Shown here piece after piece: positions 7,967-19,037 of a stretch of 64,000 bases of DNA. Made by a program: the position numbers and the translations under genes. The stretch comes from Saltatorellus ferox (GTDB lineage Bacteria > Planctomycetota > UBA1135 > GCA-002686595). Below the pieces are notes generated by a model that saw only the letters and a program-made list of their open reading frames with translations, ran no database searches and was not told where the DNA came from. Within the stretch, counting starts at the first letter, position 1. Each line of letters opens with the position of its first letter. The stretch lies in contig CP036434.1 of assembly GCA_007751475.1 (NCBI GenBank), positions 3,973,524-4,037,523 on the forward strand, written 5' to 3'.

Positions 7967-10124
7967 CCACTTCGACCAGATAGTCGAGGTCGCGGAAGAG
8001 GGTCCGATAGCGTGCGCGGCTCGTCTTCGTCTTCAGCTGAACCGAGCGATCGGAGAGCGTCGACTTGATGAACGGCCGCACACCCGCGTCGCGGGCGAAT
8101 CGCGCAAGCAGCGCGGGATCCGCCGCGTGCACGACGTGATCCTTGTCGAGCATCATCACCCCGGCGTTGAGCGCCCAGCCGCGCATCGACATGAGCACGT
8201 TCTGGGGCACCGGCGTCCGCGCGTTGTTCGTCAAGGTCTCGACCATCCGGCCGAGCGTCATCCCCTCGACGAGGCCCCGGTGAACGGAGCGCTCGCCGAG
8301 CTTGAACTGGCGCATCGCGCCGTCCTTCACGCGATCCGCGAAGCGGTCGAGTTCATGCGTCAGCGTCGAATCATCGCTGCCCGGCTCCGAAAAGAGCATG
8401 ATCTCCATGTCGGGCGTCACGATCAATCGGCCGAGCCCCACGGCATCCGAGCCCGGATCGCCCATGCCGAGAACGCGGGCACCGATGCGCGTCAGTCGCA
8501 TCGCCACGGGGTGACCCTTCGCGTCGTAGCCGAGGTCGACGATCCCGAGCAGGTACAACCTCTTCCGCACCCAGTTGACGAGGCTCCAGGCGAGGCGCTG
8601 CAGGTCTTCCTGGGGAGTGACGTCCGAGCCCAGCTCCTGGCACTGCTCCGCGAGACCCAGCGCGTCGAGCTGAGTCAGGTAGGAGTTCCGCGCGAGGAAC
8701 GGCAGGTACATGATGTCGTACCAGACCCCCACCTCCAGTCGCTTGCACATGGTGGCCAGAAGCTGACGCATCGTGGGGTGGTGGAGTGCCTGGTGAGGCT
8801 CATCCACATCGCGATGCACGTAGGCGAAGAGGCCGCCGACCTTCTCTTCCAGCGGCTGCGCCTCCCATTCGCGTCCGGCCGACGTGAGCTTGAAGGTCCG
8901 CTGCCCCGTGACCTCGATCAACCCGTGGGTACGGCAGAAACGGAAGATGAACTCGAGCACCTCCGCGCGCTCGAGTTCTCGCCCGGGGTTCGGGATGAGC
9001 TCCGTGAGGATTCGCTTCTCGGTCGTCTTGAAGATCTCGCCCTTCACGGTGAAGCGAACGGCGTGATCGATGATGTAGGCGAGGAAACGGCTGATGTTCG
9101 CCACGAGGTCGACCCCCAGCGAAGCATCGTCGTGGGGCGCGTCCGGGTCGGACGGCACGGCGACCCTCTTGAACCACGCGAAGGTGACCTCGTTGAAGAC
9201 GATCAGCGTGTCGTCGTCGTGGGCGATGCCGTACCGGCTGAGTTCCATCCGCGTCGCGGTCCCCACCAGCGACTCCTCCAGGATCTTGGCCCAGCGTCGC
9301 TGGTTCCAGTGCGGAAGCTCCGTCTCCATCCGCTCGAAGAAGCGCCGCGGGAGAAGCCCGCCGAACTCGAGCACGACCTTGCCCACGAGATCCCGCAGGC
9401 CCTCCGGCAGGCGCTCGACGCGCGCCACGGCCGCCGCCTCGTTCGCGTACATCTTGAACGTCGCTCGCAGTCGGGCGGGCGACATCGGGCGCGCTGCTTC
9501 GGATCCAGCGTACGTCTTCTCCAGGTGGCCCTTCAGCGTCAAGACGCGGGACGTGGTCCCGACGTTCTTCTCCATCGACTGCACGAGCAGCGTGTTCGCC
9601 AGGTCCACCGGGATGACCCAGGCAGGCACCCCTTCTTCCTTGGCCTCATCGTCGAAGACCAGCCCCGCCCGCTTCAGGGAATCGACCTCGTTCTGGGTCT
9701 CGCCCGAGATCGCCGAATCCAGATCATCGCGCGTGCGTCGGTGCCTGGGCGCGCTCAGGAACGCGTCCAGGACGGAGCGTTCGTTGCCGGAGAGCTCCGC
9801 TGAGCGCGCGGCGACGCGTTCGGGATCGGTCATCCAGTCCGCAAGCTTGTTCCGGAGGTCGGCGACCCGAGCGGGCGGCGGAGCCGTGCTGTCGCCGGCC
9901 CAGAACTGGAACGACTGCGCGAGTTCCGCCTTGCGAAGGCGCTTGAGCGCCACCACCACGGTCAGTCCGTTGGCGCCGCCCCGGGGACCGACGATCTTCG
10001 CCGAGGGCGGCCCTTCACGGTCCGGTCCGGTCCTGGCTCGCAGCACGCGGTGCTTCGGCGCCAAGGCGTCGGGGCGGGGGTCCTCGTCCGAAGACGGGGA
10101 CACTGGGTCCGATGACGGGGTCAC
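7959..10124 (-). CDS. Helicase-associated protein, partner of the XPB helicase
   Basis: The protein is 721 residues and begins at a GTG that overlaps the XPB stop codon (GTGA). The first ~50 residues are low-complexity. The rest is mostly helical, with winged-helix-like segments such as LSGNERSVLDAFLSAPRHRRTRDDL and LERAEVLEFIFRFCRTHGLIEVTG. The C-terminal part (LIVTPDMEIMLFSEPGS...HRGLVEGMTLGRMVETLTNNARTPVPQNV) resembles the 'XPB/Ssl2-like helicase conserved' (helicase C3-type) domain. I recall the same gene order in mycobacteria, where the XPB gene adjoins a ~750-residue protein of this kind. It has no helicase motifs of its own, so it is probably a DNA-binding or regulatory partner of XPB. 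Confidence 0.75.
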   Translation of the reverse strand: MTPSSDPVSPSSDEDPRPDALAPKHRVLRARTGPDREGPPSAKIVGPRGGANGLTVVVALKRLRKAELAQSFQFWAGDSTAPPPARVADLRNKLADWMTDPERVAARSAELSGNERSVLDAFLSAPRHRRTRDDLDSAISGETQNEVDSLKRAGLVFDDEAKEEGVPAWVIPVDLANTLLVQSMEKNVGTTSRVLTLKGHLEKTYAGSEAARPMSPARLRATFKMYANEAAAVARVERLPEGLRDLVGKVVLEFGGLLPRRFFERMETELPHWNQRRWAKILEESLVGTATRMELSRYGIAHDDDTLIVFNEVTFAWFKRVAVPSDPDAPHDDASLGVDLVANISRFLAYIIDHAVRFTVKGEIFKTTEKRILTELIPNPGRELERAEVLEFIFRFCRTHGLIEVTGQRTFKLTSAGREWEAQPLEEKVGGLFAYVHRDVDEPHQALHHPTMRQLLATMCKRLEVGVWYDIMYLPFLARNSYLTQLDALGLAEQCQELGSDVTPQEDLQRLAWSLVNWVRKRLYLLGIVDLGYDAKGHPVAMRLTRIGARVLGMGDPGSDAVGLGRLIVTPDMEIMLFSEPGSDDSTLTHELDRFADRVKDGAMRQFKLGERSVHRGLVEGMTLGRMVETLTNNARTPVPQNVLMSMRGWALNAGVMMLDKDHVVHAADPALLARFARDAGVRPFIKSTLSDRSVQLKTKTSRARYRTLFRDLDYLVEVDD

Positions 10125-11968
10125 TGGGAATCTCCTGCAGAGGTGCGGCGACGGCCGCTCTGCGTTGGGATGCTGGAGTGGGTCGCCCCGAGGTCCGTCG
10201 CGTCGACGATCTCGTAGGCGTAGCCCTGCTCCGTGAGGAAGAGCTGCCGCTTCTCGGCGAACTCCTGATCGCGGGAACTCAGGGTGACGATCGAGTAGAA
10301 CGTCGCTGCGCTTCCGTCGGCCTTGGGCCTGAGCACCCGCCCGAGGCGCTGAGCCTCTTCCTGGCGCGATCCGAACGTGCCCGAGACCTGGATGGCCACC
10401 GACGCGTCGGGAAGGTCGACGGCGAAGTTGCCGACCTTGGAGAGGATCAACAGGTCGATCTCCCCGGAACGAAACGCCGAGTAGAGTCGCTCTCTCTCGG
10501 CGTTGGGCGTGCGACCCGTGAGCAGGGGCGCATCGAGGGCCGTCCGGAGGCTGCTCAGCTGATCAAGATATTGACCGATGATCAGCGTCCGCTCCCCCCG
10601 GTGCCGCTCGACGAGCTCACGGACGACTTCGATCTTGGCCGCGTTCTCCGACGCCAGCCGGAACTGCTGGCGCGACGTCGCCTGGGCGTAAGCACGCCGA
10701 TCCGCATCGCTGAACGCCACGCGCACCTCGACACAGTGGGCTTCGGCAATGAATCCCCGCCCCTCCAGAACCTTCCACGGAACGTCGTAACGCTTGGGCC
10801 CGATCAGGCAGAAGACCTCGTCCTCCTTGCCGTCCTCGCGCACGAGCGTCGCCGTCAGCCCGAGCCGGCGACGCGCCTGGAGCTCCGCCGTGACGCGGAA
10901 GATGGGCGCGGGCAAGAGGTGCACCTCGTCGTACACGACGAGGCCCCAGTTCTCCTTGCGGAAGACCTCGAAGTGCTCGAAGTCATCGGTCTTCGAACGG
11001 CGCCAGGTCAGCATCTGGTAGGTGCTGACCGTGACCGGCTTGAGATCCTTGGTTTCGCCGGTGTACTCCCCGACCTCGTCCTCGGTCAGCTCGGTCTTGT
11101 CGAGCAGCTCGTCGCGCCACTGGCGCACGGCCACCGTGTTCGTGGTGAGGATCAGCGTCTTGGCGCCGACGAGACTCATGACGGCCATGCCTGTCACGGT
11201 TTTGCCCGCGCCGCACGGCAGCACGACGACGCCGGAGCCGCCGAGGACCGATCCGCCCGCGTGGAAGGCGGCCGCGGCCCCTTCCTGGTAGTCCCGCAGT
11301 CCGAACGGAGCACCACCGCGGGTTTCGCTGCGCAGCCGAATCTCCAGCGGATCGCCGTCGACGAAGCCGCCGCGGTCGTCCACAGGGAAGCCGATGCGGA
11401 TGAGCCTTTGCTTCACCTCACCCCGGGAAAGGTCGTCGAGGAACGCGCGCTCCGAGCCCTTCTTGGCCGTCGCGGTCGTCAGGACGGAACGGATCGTCTT
11501 GTGCTCCAGCACGCGCGCCAGGACGTCGGGGTCCTCGGACACGAGTTCGAAGGGCAGCGGCCCATCGGCCGACGCCTCGATGCGCAGGAGCCCGTACTTG
11601 CCGATCCACTGCCCCACTTCTTCCAGCACGGCGGGAGGCACGGGCACGCAGGCGTAGCGATGGAGCGCGTCCGCGATCTCCTCGAGCGTCACGCCCACGG
11701 CCGCAGCGTTCCACACGGAAACCGGCGTGATCCGGTAGGTATGCAGATAGTCGGGGCTCTTCTCTAGCTCCGCGAACTTCGAGAGCGCGTCGCGCACCTC
11801 GGCGAACAGCGGATGCTCCTCGGTGACCGGCTGGCCACTCTCGTCGCGTCGCGGACGACCGGCGTCATCGAGGCTCGCCTGCACCGTATGGAGCATCAGC
11901 GTGCGGTCGCTCTGGACGATCAGTGGATTCGTCGGGAGCGGGATGTGGGGCGAGGCGCCGGGGTTCAT
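10121..11968 (-). CDS. XPB/Rad25-type superfamily 2 DNA repair helicase
   Basis: The protein is 615 residues from the ATG at 11968, which overlaps the uvrA stop (ATGA). An N-terminal damage-recognition-like domain (about 1-220) precedes helicase domain 1. Walker A is LPCGAGKTVTG near residue 250. The DExH box is DEVHLLPAP near 345, and LGLTATLVREDGKE carries the RED motif characteristic of XPB. Helicase domain 2 has IIGQYLDQL and motif VI AQRLGRVLRPK. XPB opens DNA around lesions in eukaryotic nucleotide-excision repair and transcription. Its bacterial role is little defined. Here it is translationally coupled to uvrA upstream and to the helicase-associated protein downstream, which points to a shared repair function. 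Confidence 0.92.
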   Translation of the reverse strand: MNPGASPHIPLPTNPLIVQSDRTLMLHTVQASLDDAGRPRRDESGQPVTEEHPLFAEVRDALSKFAELEKSPDYLHTYRITPVSVWNAAAVGVTLEEIADALHRYACVPVPPAVLEEVGQWIGKYGLLRIEASADGPLPFELVSEDPDVLARVLEHKTIRSVLTTATAKKGSERAFLDDLSRGEVKQRLIRIGFPVDDRGGFVDGDPLEIRLRSETRGGAPFGLRDYQEGAAAAFHAGGSVLGGSGVVVLPCGAGKTVTGMAVMSLVGAKTLILTTNTVAVRQWRDELLDKTELTEDEVGEYTGETKDLKPVTVSTYQMLTWRRSKTDDFEHFEVFRKENWGLVVYDEVHLLPAPIFRVTAELQARRRLGLTATLVREDGKEDEVFCLIGPKRYDVPWKVLEGRGFIAEAHCVEVRVAFSDADRRAYAQATSRQQFRLASENAAKIEVVRELVERHRGERTLIIGQYLDQLSSLRTALDAPLLTGRTPNAERERLYSAFRSGEIDLLILSKVGNFAVDLPDASVAIQVSGTFGSRQEEAQRLGRVLRPKADGSAATFYSIVTLSSRDQEFAEKRQLFLTEQGYAYEIVDATDLGATHSSIPTQSGRRRTSAGDSQ

Positions 11969-14900
11969 CGTGTCCCTCCTCGCGGACTCTTCTTCGTGGA
12001 ACGACTGGAGGAAGGCGCCTTCTTGGCTGTCTTCTTGCGCGTAGGAGCTTTCTTGGAGGGCGCCTTCTTGGCGGCCGCCATCTCCTTTGCAGCAGGCTTC
12101 TTCTTGCCAGCAGGCTTCAGCACCGAGGTGTCGGACACGAGCCGCCGCGTGCCGTCCGGCGCGCGGAACAGCCACGGCCCCGTGATCGACCCCGTCGACT
12201 CGGCGAGCTCCACAGGCGTCCCGACCGCCAGCACTTCGCCGCCGTTCGCTCCACCCTCAGGACCCAGCTCCACCAGTCGATCGCAGACCTCCAGCAGCTC
12301 CGTGTGGTGTTCGATGACCACGACCGCGCTTCCCTGACGAGCCAGTCGCCCGAGGCACCGCGCGAGGTCCTCGACGTCCGTCGCTGCCAGTCCGGTGCTC
12401 GGCTCGTCGAGGATCACCACGCTGCGCTGCTGCGCGCCCGCCGAGGAATCCGCGCGCCAGAGTTCGGACGCCAGCTTGATCCGCTGGGCCTCCCCCCCGG
12501 ACAGCGTCGTCGACGACTGCCCCAGGGACATGTACCCGAGCCCGACGTCCAGGAGCGTCTGCAGGATGCGCTTGATCCCGGGCTGCGCCTCGAAGAACGC
12601 CGCCGCCTCTTCGATCGACATCGCCAAGACGTCCGCGATGGACTTGCCCCGGAAGTGCACCTGAAGCACCTCTGGCTGATAGCGCTTGCCGTCGCACTCC
12701 TCGCAGGTCAGCCAGAGGTCCGAGAGGAACTGCATCTCGACCAGCGTCGACCCGCGTCCGTCGCAGGCCATGCACCGCCCTTTGGTGGAGTTGAACGAGA
12801 AGTTCGAGGTCGTGTAGCCCTTGAGGCGCGCATCGGGCGTCCTGGCGAAGAGCTCCCGGAAGAGCGGCATCAGCTCGACGTAGGTCGCCGGCACGCTGTG
12901 CGGCGTCCGGCCGATCGGCGACGCATCCACCACCGAGAGGCGCGTGCCCTCGGGGATCTCCACGCTCTTCCAGCGTCCGCGCGGCGCCTCGCCCTTGAGC
13001 GCGGGCACCAGCGTGTCGAGCACGAGCGTGCTCTTGCCGCTACCCGACGGTCCGCAGACCCCGAGCAGCTCGCCGAAGCGCACGTCGATCCCGACGTTCT
13101 TCAGGTTGTTCCGGGACGCACCGCGCAGCGTGATCGTGTCGCCGTGATCCGCGTAGACCGCCGCCACCTCCGCGCGCCGCTGGGCGATCAGCTCGGCGTC
13201 CGGTCCCGCTGCGACGCGCGCCACATCGTCCGACAGCACGCGCGCGAGGTCGATCTCTCCCCGCAGGTAGCGCGCCGTTCCGGAGGTAGTGTGCGCGCGA
13301 ACCTCGTCCGGCGTTCCCGCCACGACGACCTCGCCGCCCTTCACCCCGGAGCCCGGGCCCATGTCGACGATGTAGTCCGCGCGTCCCATGAGTTCCGCGT
13401 CGTGCTCCACCACCAGCACCGTGTTGCCGGCGTCCCGCAGGGACTCCAGCGCACCGGCGAGACGATCGATATCGCGCGGGTGAAGGCCCACGGTCGGCTC
13501 GTCGAGGACGTAGCAGACGCCCACGAGCTCGGACCCGAGGCTCGCGGAGAGCCGCACGCGCCGCGCTTCTCCGCCCGAGAGAGTCGCGGTGTTGCGATCG
13601 AGCGTCAGGTAGCCGAGCCCCACCCGATCGAGGAGCGTCAGGCGCGACTTCAGCTCGGCCGTGACCTGGCCGATGGCCTCGGCGATCGCCTTCTTCAGCT
13701 TGATCTTCGTGGCCCACTCCAGCCCGGCGCTGACCGTCATCGCCAGCACCTCAGGGATACGCTTCTGATCGACGAACACGTGGCGGTAGGCCGCTTCCAG
13801 TCGCTCGCCGTGACAGGCCGGGCAGACCTCGCGCGTCATCACCTTCTCCAGGATCGCCGCCCATTCGGGGTCGTCCGTCTTCTGGTGCCAGGCATCGATG
13901 TGACCGCATAGCCCGTTCCACTCGGACGAGTACTCCTGGTCGAAGTCAAAGTTGCGCATCTGCTTCGACACCTTGACCTCGTAGTTCTCTCGCGCTCCCA
14001 CGCCGCGCATCAGGAGCGCCTGCTGCGCCTCAGTCAGCTGCTCGTAGGGCTTGTCCAGGTTCACGCGGTGCGACTTCGCGACGGTGCGCAGGAGCACCTC
14101 GTAGTAGCCCTTGCCCTTGACGAGATAGCGGCCGAGCTTGCCCCCGATCGCGCTCTCCACGAGGGACGAACCGGGATCGGTGATCAGCTTCTCGGGGTCA
14201 GCGCGCACCGTGGACCCGATGCCGTCGCAGGTCTTGCAAGCGCCGACGTGCGTGTTGAACGAGAAGTGCCGCGGCTCCAGCGGCGCGGGCAGCTGGAAGC
14301 CGCACTGGGTGCACGCACCGTGGGTGCTGAACTCGAGGCGCGGGCCGTCTTTCACGAGCACGGAGACGCGCCCGTGCGAGGCCGCAGCGGCCTGATCGAC
14401 GGCGTCCGCGATCCGGGCGCGCGCGGCCGTCCCGAACGACACCCGGTCGACCACGAGGTCGACGGTGCTCGCGTTCTCGAAGCTCAAGGCCGCGTCGTCG
14501 AGACGCTTCTCGGCCCCGTCGACCATGACGCGGACGAAGCCCGCAGCGGTCCAGCTCGGCACCAGCGCTGAAAGTCGGTCCTGCAGAGCTTCCTCGTTCT
14601 GCGTCACGCGCACGCCGGAGCCGTGCACGGGTGCGAGGATCCAGCCCTTCGGGCTGCCCTCCAGCGACTCCGCGAGCTTGAGGATCTTCCGCGTCACCTT
14701 GCTCGGATCCGCGGGCTCCAGCTTCTCGCCGTGATCAGGGCAGCGCGGCTCCCCCGCGCGCGCGAAGAGCACGCGCAGCTGATCGTGGATCTCGGTGGTC
14801 GTCGCGACCGTCGAGCGCGGGTGTCCTCGGACCGTCGAGGCCTCCACGGCCACCGACGGCCCGAGGCCCGTGATCGACTCGACCGGCGGCTTGTCCTTGG

Positions 14901-17900
14901 TCCCGAGGAACTGGCGCGCGTAGGTCGAGAGCGACTCGACGAAGCGGCGGCGCCCCTCGGTGTAGATCGTATCGAGGGCCAGGGACGACTTGCCCGAGCC
15001 CGAAGGCCCGGTGACGACCGTCAGGCTGCCCCGCGGGATCGCCACGTCGACGCCCTTGAGATTGTGTGTGCGCGCTCCCTTCACGGTGAGCGCATCGGGC
15101 CGCTCGACGCCCTTGGAGCGCGGCAGCGGCTTCGCCGCGATCTTGCGGCTGGTCGCCAGCTCGGAGAGCGCCTTGCCCGTCGGCGTCGACGTCTTCGCGA
15201 GCTCCTCCGGCGTCCCTGCTCCAAGCACGCGACCACCCTCTGCGCCGCCTTCGGGACCGAGTTCGATCAGGTGATCCGCGGCCTGGATCAGCTCCAGGTT
15301 GTGCTCGATCACGAGCACCGTGTGGCCCTTGTCGACGAGCTTCTGGAGCGCGCCGACGAGGCGCCCCACGTCCTCCATGTGCAGGCCCGTGGTCGGCTCG
15401 TCCAGCAGGAAAAGCGTGTGCCCGCTCGGCCGCTTCGCGAGGTGCGTGACGAGCTTGATCCGCTGGGCCTCCCCCCCCGACAGCGTCGGCGACGGCTGGC
15501 CGAGGGTCAGGTAGCCGAGCCCGACGTCCATCATCAGGCGCAGCGGACGCGCGATCAGCGGGTGATCGTCGAACAGCTCGACCGCGTCCTCCACCGGCAT
15601 CTTCAGGATGTCGGCGATGGAGTGCTCTCGGTAGCGCACGTCGAGGGTCTCCTCCTGGAAGCGTCTGCCGCCGCACTCGGAGCACGGCACCGTGACAGGG
15701 CTCAGGAACTGCAGCTCCATCACCTTCACGCCCGCGCCGAGGCACTCCTCGCAGCGGCCGCCGGCCGTGTTGAAGCTGAAGCGTGACTTCGTGTAGCCGC
15801 GCATCTTGGCCTCGGGGAGGCTCGCGAAGAGATCGCGGATCGGCCCGAAGACCTTGGTGTAGGTCGCCGGGTTCGAGCGCGGGGTCCGGCCGATCGGCGC
15901 TGCCGTGATCGCGATGAGGTCGTCGATGTTCTCCAGTCCGACGATGGCGTCGTGGGCGCCGGGATCGGGGGCCTCGCGCTCCAAGTGTCGAAGGACCGCG
16001 CGCTTCAGCGTGCGGTCGATGATCGTCGACTTGCCGGAACCGGACACGCCGGTGACGGCGGTGAGCGTGCCCAGCGGGATGTCGATATCGGCGCTCTTCA
16101 GGTTGAACGCGGTGGCGCCCCGCACCCCTAGGAACTGGCCGTTGCCCTCGCGCCTGTGCTCCGGCGCGGGGATCTCGATCAGGCCGCGCAGCAGGCGGCC
16201 CGTGGGCGTGTCGGTCTTCTGCTTGACGATGTCCGCAGGCGTACCGGACGCGACGATGTGACCCCCGCGACTGCCGGCGGCTGGCCCCACGTCGATGAGC
16301 CAGTCGGCGCTCCGCAGCGTGTTCTCGTCGTGCTCCACGACGATCACGCTGTTGCCCGCATCGCGGAGCTTGGCCAGCGCACCGAGGAGGCGGTCGTGAT
16401 CCCGCGCGTGCAGGCCGATGGACGGCTCGTCGAGCACGTAGAGCACGCCCTGGAGGCCAGCCCCGAGCTGGGCGGCGAGGCGAATTCGCTGGGACTCGCC
16501 GCCGGACAGCGTGTCCGCGCCCCGATCGAGCGTGAGATAGCCGAGGCCGACCTCCACGAGGAACGCCGCGCGTCGCTCGATCTCCAGCAGAAGATCGCGG
16601 GCGATCCGCGTCTGGCGCTTCGAGAGCTTCATGCCGCGCAGGATCGGCACGAGTTCCTCGACCGGTCCGGAAGTGAGATCCGGGAAGCGCACGCTGTCCA
16701 GCTTCACGAACCGCGCGAACTCGTTGACGCGGCTGCCCTCGCACTCGGGACAGACCTGTTCCGAGAGGAAGCGCTCGACCATCTTCTTGCGCGAGCCCTT
16801 CTCCCAGGTCCGCTGCAGGTCGCCGAGAACGCCTCGATAGACGCGGTTCCAGGCCCCCTGGCCCTTCGAGCGCGCGCCGTTCCACTTGAAGGAATCTCGG
16901 TAGCGCTTGCCGCCGGTGCCGTAGAGCACCGCGCGCTTGCCGGGGCCGCTGACGTCCTTCCACGGCGTGTCCAGATCGAAGCCCGCCTCCTTCCCCACGG
17001 TCTCCAGGAAGTCGAAGTCGACGTTCGGGAAGAGCAGCCCGTTGCCGGTCGCCTTGGTCACTGCCAGGGCGCCCTCGCGGATGGTCAGCGCGGGGTCCTT
17101 GATCACGGCCGCCAGCGACGGCGCCTTCAGGATCCCGAGCCCTGAGCACACCGGGCACGCGCCGTGGGGCGAGTTGAACGAGAAGAGGCGCGGTTCCAGC
17201 GGCGGCAGCTCGCGACCGGTCTCGGGGCAGACGCGCTGGGTGGACCAGGTGCGTTCGTCGTCCTCGCCGATCGCCACGAGTTCGCCGTCACCGTGGGCCA
17301 GCGCCTGCTCGACCGCATCACGCAGACGAGACGGGTCCTCCCTGTCCGGCTTGATTCGATCGACGATGACCTCGATCGTGTGCCGCTTGTAGCGTTCCAG
17401 CTCGGGAGCGTCCTCCAGCCGGACGATCTCGCCGTCGATCCGGGCGCGCACGAAGCCGCGGCGCTGCAGGTCCTGGAAGAGCGCGCGGAAGCTGCCCTTG
17501 CGGTCCTTCACGAGCGGCGCGGCGATCATGAGCTTCTTCCCGGCGTGCGCATCGAGGAGCTCCTGAACCACCGCTTCGGGCGTCCGCGACTCCACCGGCA
17601 GGTCGCACCACGGGCTGTGGGCGACGCCCGCGCGGGCGTAGAGCACCCGGAGGTGATCGACGATCTCCGTCAGGGTGCCGACAGTCGAGCGGCTGCCCCG
17701 CGCGATGCTTTTTTGATCCACCGCGATCGCGGGCGACAGCCCTTCGATCGAGTCGACGTCGGGCTTCTGCAGGCCACCCAGGAACTGGCGCGCATAGGCA
17801 GAGAGCGTCTCCAGGAAGCGCCGTTGTCCCTCACGGAAGAGCGTATCGAACGCCAGAGACGACTTGCCAGAGCCCGAGACCCCCGTGATCGCCACCAGCG

Positions 17901-18015
17901 CGCCCCTCGGGATCACGACGTCGACGCCCTTCAAGTTGTTCTGTCGCGCGCCCCGGATGACGATGTCGGCGTCATCCGCAGCGCGTACAGCGGAGGCGGT
18001 TTGCGGTCGAGCCAT
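11965..18015 (-). CDS. uvrA: Double-length UvrA (two fused copies) with Lys/Ala-rich tail
   Basis: UvrA is the damage-sensing ATPase of nucleotide-excision repair. Ordinary UvrA is about 940 residues with two ABC modules; this protein is 2,016 residues with four. Walker A lysines lie near residues 51, 661, 1008 and 1660 ([36 protein letters not shown]). Each module has an LSGGE signature ([48 protein letters not shown]) and a DEP Walker B. Each copy has a C-terminal CxxC...CxxC zinc finger (CEECLGAG...[14 protein letters not shown]...CEECDG) and a UvrB-binding insert. I recall doubled UvrA from Chlamydia. The last ~50 residues are a histone-H1-like tail of repeated KKAP/KKxA units, likely nonspecific DNA binding. 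The gene begins the 18-kb minus-strand run and its stop overlaps the XPB start. Confidence 0.95.
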   Translation of the reverse strand: MARPQTASAVRAADDADIVIRGARQNNLKGVDVVIPRGALVAITGVSGSGKSSLAFDTLFREGQRRFLETLSAYARQFLGGLQKPDVDSIEGLSPAIAVDQKSIARGSRSTVGTLTEIVDHLRVLYARAGVAHSPWCDLPVESRTPEAVVQELLDAHAGKKLMIAAPLVKDRKGSFRALFQDLQRRGFVRARIDGEIVRLEDAPELERYKRHTIEVIVDRIKPDREDPSRLRDAVEQALAHGDGELVAIGEDDERTWSTQRVCPETGRELPPLEPRLFSFNSPHGACPVCSGLGILKAPSLAAVIKDPALTIREGALAVTKATGNGLLFPNVDFDFLETVGKEAGFDLDTPWKDVSGPGKRAVLYGTGGKRYRDSFKWNGARSKGQGAWNRVYRGVLGDLQRTWEKGSRKKMVERFLSEQVCPECEGSRVNEFARFVKLDSVRFPDLTSGPVEELVPILRGMKLSKRQTRIARDLLLEIERRAAFLVEVGLGYLTLDRGADTLSGGESQRIRLAAQLGAGLQGVLYVLDEPSIGLHARDHDRLLGALAKLRDAGNSVIVVEHDENTLRSADWLIDVGPAAGSRGGHIVASGTPADIVKQKTDTPTGRLLRGLIEIPAPEHRREGNGQFLGVRGATAFNLKSADIDIPLGTLTAVTGVSGSGKSTIIDRTLKRAVLRHLEREAPDPGAHDAIVGLENIDDLIAITAAPIGRTPRSNPATYTKVFGPIRDLFASLPEAKMRGYTKSRFSFNTAGGRCEECLGAGVKVMELQFLSPVTVPCSECGGRRFQEETLDVRYREHSIADILKMPVEDAVELFDDHPLIARPLRLMMDVGLGYLTLGQPSPTLSGGEAQRIKLVTHLAKRPSGHTLFLLDEPTTGLHMEDVGRLVGALQKLVDKGHTVLVIEHNLELIQAADHLIELGPEGGAEGGRVLGAGTPEELAKTSTPTGKALSELATSRKIAAKPLPRSKGVERPDALTVKGARTHNLKGVDVAIPRGSLTVVTGPSGSGKSSLALDTIYTEGRRRFVESLSTYARQFLGTKDKPPVESITGLGPSVAVEASTVRGHPRSTVATTTEIHDQLRVLFARAGEPRCPDHGEKLEPADPSKVTRKILKLAESLEGSPKGWILAPVHGSGVRVTQNEEALQDRLSALVPSWTAAGFVRVMVDGAEKRLDDAALSFENASTVDLVVDRVSFGTAARARIADAVDQAAAASHGRVSVLVKDGPRLEFSTHGACTQCGFQLPAPLEPRHFSFNTHVGACKTCDGIGSTVRADPEKLITDPGSSLVESAIGGKLGRYLVKGKGYYEVLLRTVAKSHRVNLDKPYEQLTEAQQALLMRGVGARENYEVKVSKQMRNFDFDQEYSSEWNGLCGHIDAWHQKTDDPEWAAILEKVMTREVCPACHGERLEAAYRHVFVDQKRIPEVLAMTVSAGLEWATKIKLKKAIAEAIGQVTAELKSRLTLLDRVGLGYLTLDRNTATLSGGEARRVRLSASLGSELVGVCYVLDEPTVGLHPRDIDRLAGALESLRDAGNTVLVVEHDAELMGRADYIVDMGPGSGVKGGEVVVAGTPDEVRAHTTSGTARYLRGEIDLARVLSDDVARVAAGPDAELIAQRRAEVAAVYADHGDTITLRGASRNNLKNVGIDVRFGELLGVCGPSGSGKSTLVLDTLVPALKGEAPRGRWKSVEIPEGTRLSVVDASPIGRTPHSVPATYVELMPLFRELFARTPDARLKGYTTSNFSFNSTKGRCMACDGRGSTLVEMQFLSDLWLTCEECDGKRYQPEVLQVHFRGKSIADVLAMSIEEAAAFFEAQPGIKRILQTLLDVGLGYMSLGQSSTTLSGGEAQRIKLASELWRADSSAGAQQRSVVILDEPSTGLAATDVEDLARCLGRLARQGSAVVVIEHHTELLEVCDRLVELGPEGGANGGEVLAVGTPVELAESTGSITGPWLFRAPDGTRRLVSDTSVLKPAGKKKPAAKEMAAAKKAPSKKAPTRKKTAKKAPSSSRSTKKSPRGGTR

Positions 18016-18315
18016 GGAAGCGAGGCCCCGGGAGCGGTCGGGGTGATGAAAGGGGGCTCAGCGAAGCCCGGAAACGAGTACGGCAGCGCACCCCAGGAGA
18101 GTTGGGTCGACCACCGTGAACCGTGCAGTCTAACGGCGCGCCCGGGCACATCGAAGCAAAGACAGGCGCGGCAAGTGGTCGCATCAGGAGAAGCAAATCC
18201 GAAGATGCGTCTCCGGGAAAATGGCTGGGGCCCGCCCCGTGAAAACCTCACGGAACGGGCCCCAGGGCCACTTTCGAGCCGGCCTCCGAGGACCGCGCTC
18301 GAACTCAGAATGGGA
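18016..18315. other. Intergenic: uvrA upstream region and peroxiredoxin terminator
   Basis: This 300-bp stretch has no gene I can support. The left part must hold the promoter of the uvrA-led operon, which reads leftward. I could not pick convincing -35/-10 boxes. The right part holds the strong hairpin listed separately, which follows the peroxiredoxin gene. Confidence 0.6.
18226..18264 (-). terminator. Hairpin terminator after the peroxiredoxin gene
   Basis: Two 17-nt arms (18226-18242 and 18248-18264) are complementary except at two positions and are separated by a 5-nt loop. On the minus strand the hairpin comes 51 nt after the peroxiredoxin stop and is followed within a few bases by TTTT. 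This fits a Rho-independent terminator. Confidence 0.65.
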
Positions 18316-18915
18316 TCAGAGGCCGGAAGCGTGCTCGCGGAGGTACGCCTTGACGCCGTCGGCGGTCGCCTTCATGCCCGCCTTGCCGGGGCTCCAGTTG
18401 GCGGGGCAAACCTCGCCGTGTTCCTCGTGGAACTGGAGCGCGTCGACCATGCGGACGAGTTCGTCCATGTTGCGGCCGAGGGGCAGGTTGTTGTGCGTGG
18501 CCGCCTGGACGACGCCCTTCGTGTCGATGAGGAACGTGGCGCGGTAGCTGAGGCCACTATCGGCGTGAACCACGTCGAAGAGTTCACTGACCTTCTTGGC
18601 GTTGTCGGCGATGAGCGGGTAACCGAGTTCCCCGATGCCGCCCTCGTCGATGGCGGTGTTGCGCCACTTCGCGTGGGTTTCGGCGTCGTCCATCGACACG
18701 CCGAGGACGACCGTGTTGCGTTTCTCCAGTTCGGCGACCTTGTGGTCGAGGGCGATGAGCTCGGAGGGGCAGACGAACGTGAAGTCCTTCGGGTAGAAGA
18801 CGAGGGCGACGTACTTGCCCTCGTAATCGCTGAGGCTCAGGTCCTTGGTCGAGCCATCGGGCATGACGGCGGGAGCGGTGAAGGCGGGAGCCTTGGTATT
18901 GATGAGAGATGCCAT
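18316..18915 (-). CDS. Typical 2-Cys peroxiredoxin (AhpC/Prx1 type)
   Basis: This is a thiol peroxidase that reduces hydrogen peroxide and organic peroxides. The protein is 199 residues, the normal family length. The peroxidatic cysteine is C49 in YPKDFTFVCPSE, with the conserved Pro/Thr active-site surroundings. The resolving cysteine is in HGEVCPANW near residue 169. LGVSMDDAETHAKW, DVVHADSGLSYRATFLID and the C-terminal extension match the AhpC group. It stands alone, with 122 bp to the neighbouring upstream-strand gene and its own terminator, so it is likely transcribed singly. The electron donor (AhpF or thioredoxin) is not in the window. Confidence 0.95.
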   Translation of the reverse strand: MASLINTKAPAFTAPAVMPDGSTKDLSLSDYEGKYVALVFYPKDFTFVCPSELIALDHKVAELEKRNTVVLGVSMDDAETHAKWRNTAIDEGGIGELGYPLIADNAKKVSELFDVVHADSGLSYRATFLIDTKGVVQAATHNNLPLGRNMDELVRMVDALQFHEEHGEVCPANWSPGKAGMKATADGVKAYLREHASGL

Positions 18916-19037
18916 GGGGTCCTGATGAAACAGTGGATGGGGGGCGATTGCGAGCCCACAGTCTCGCCCCTTCCGGACGCGTTCTCAACCCTCAACCCGC
19001 GCCAGTCGCCGCCGGTGAAAACCTCGGCTTATCGCTG

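Noticed and set aside
7512..9803. 763-residue plus-strand frame
   Set aside because: Antisense to the ThiE-like and helicase-associated genes. It is Arg/His-rich with no motif.
14735..17158. 807-residue minus-strand frame
   Set aside because: A second frame inside uvrA, which fully explains the region.
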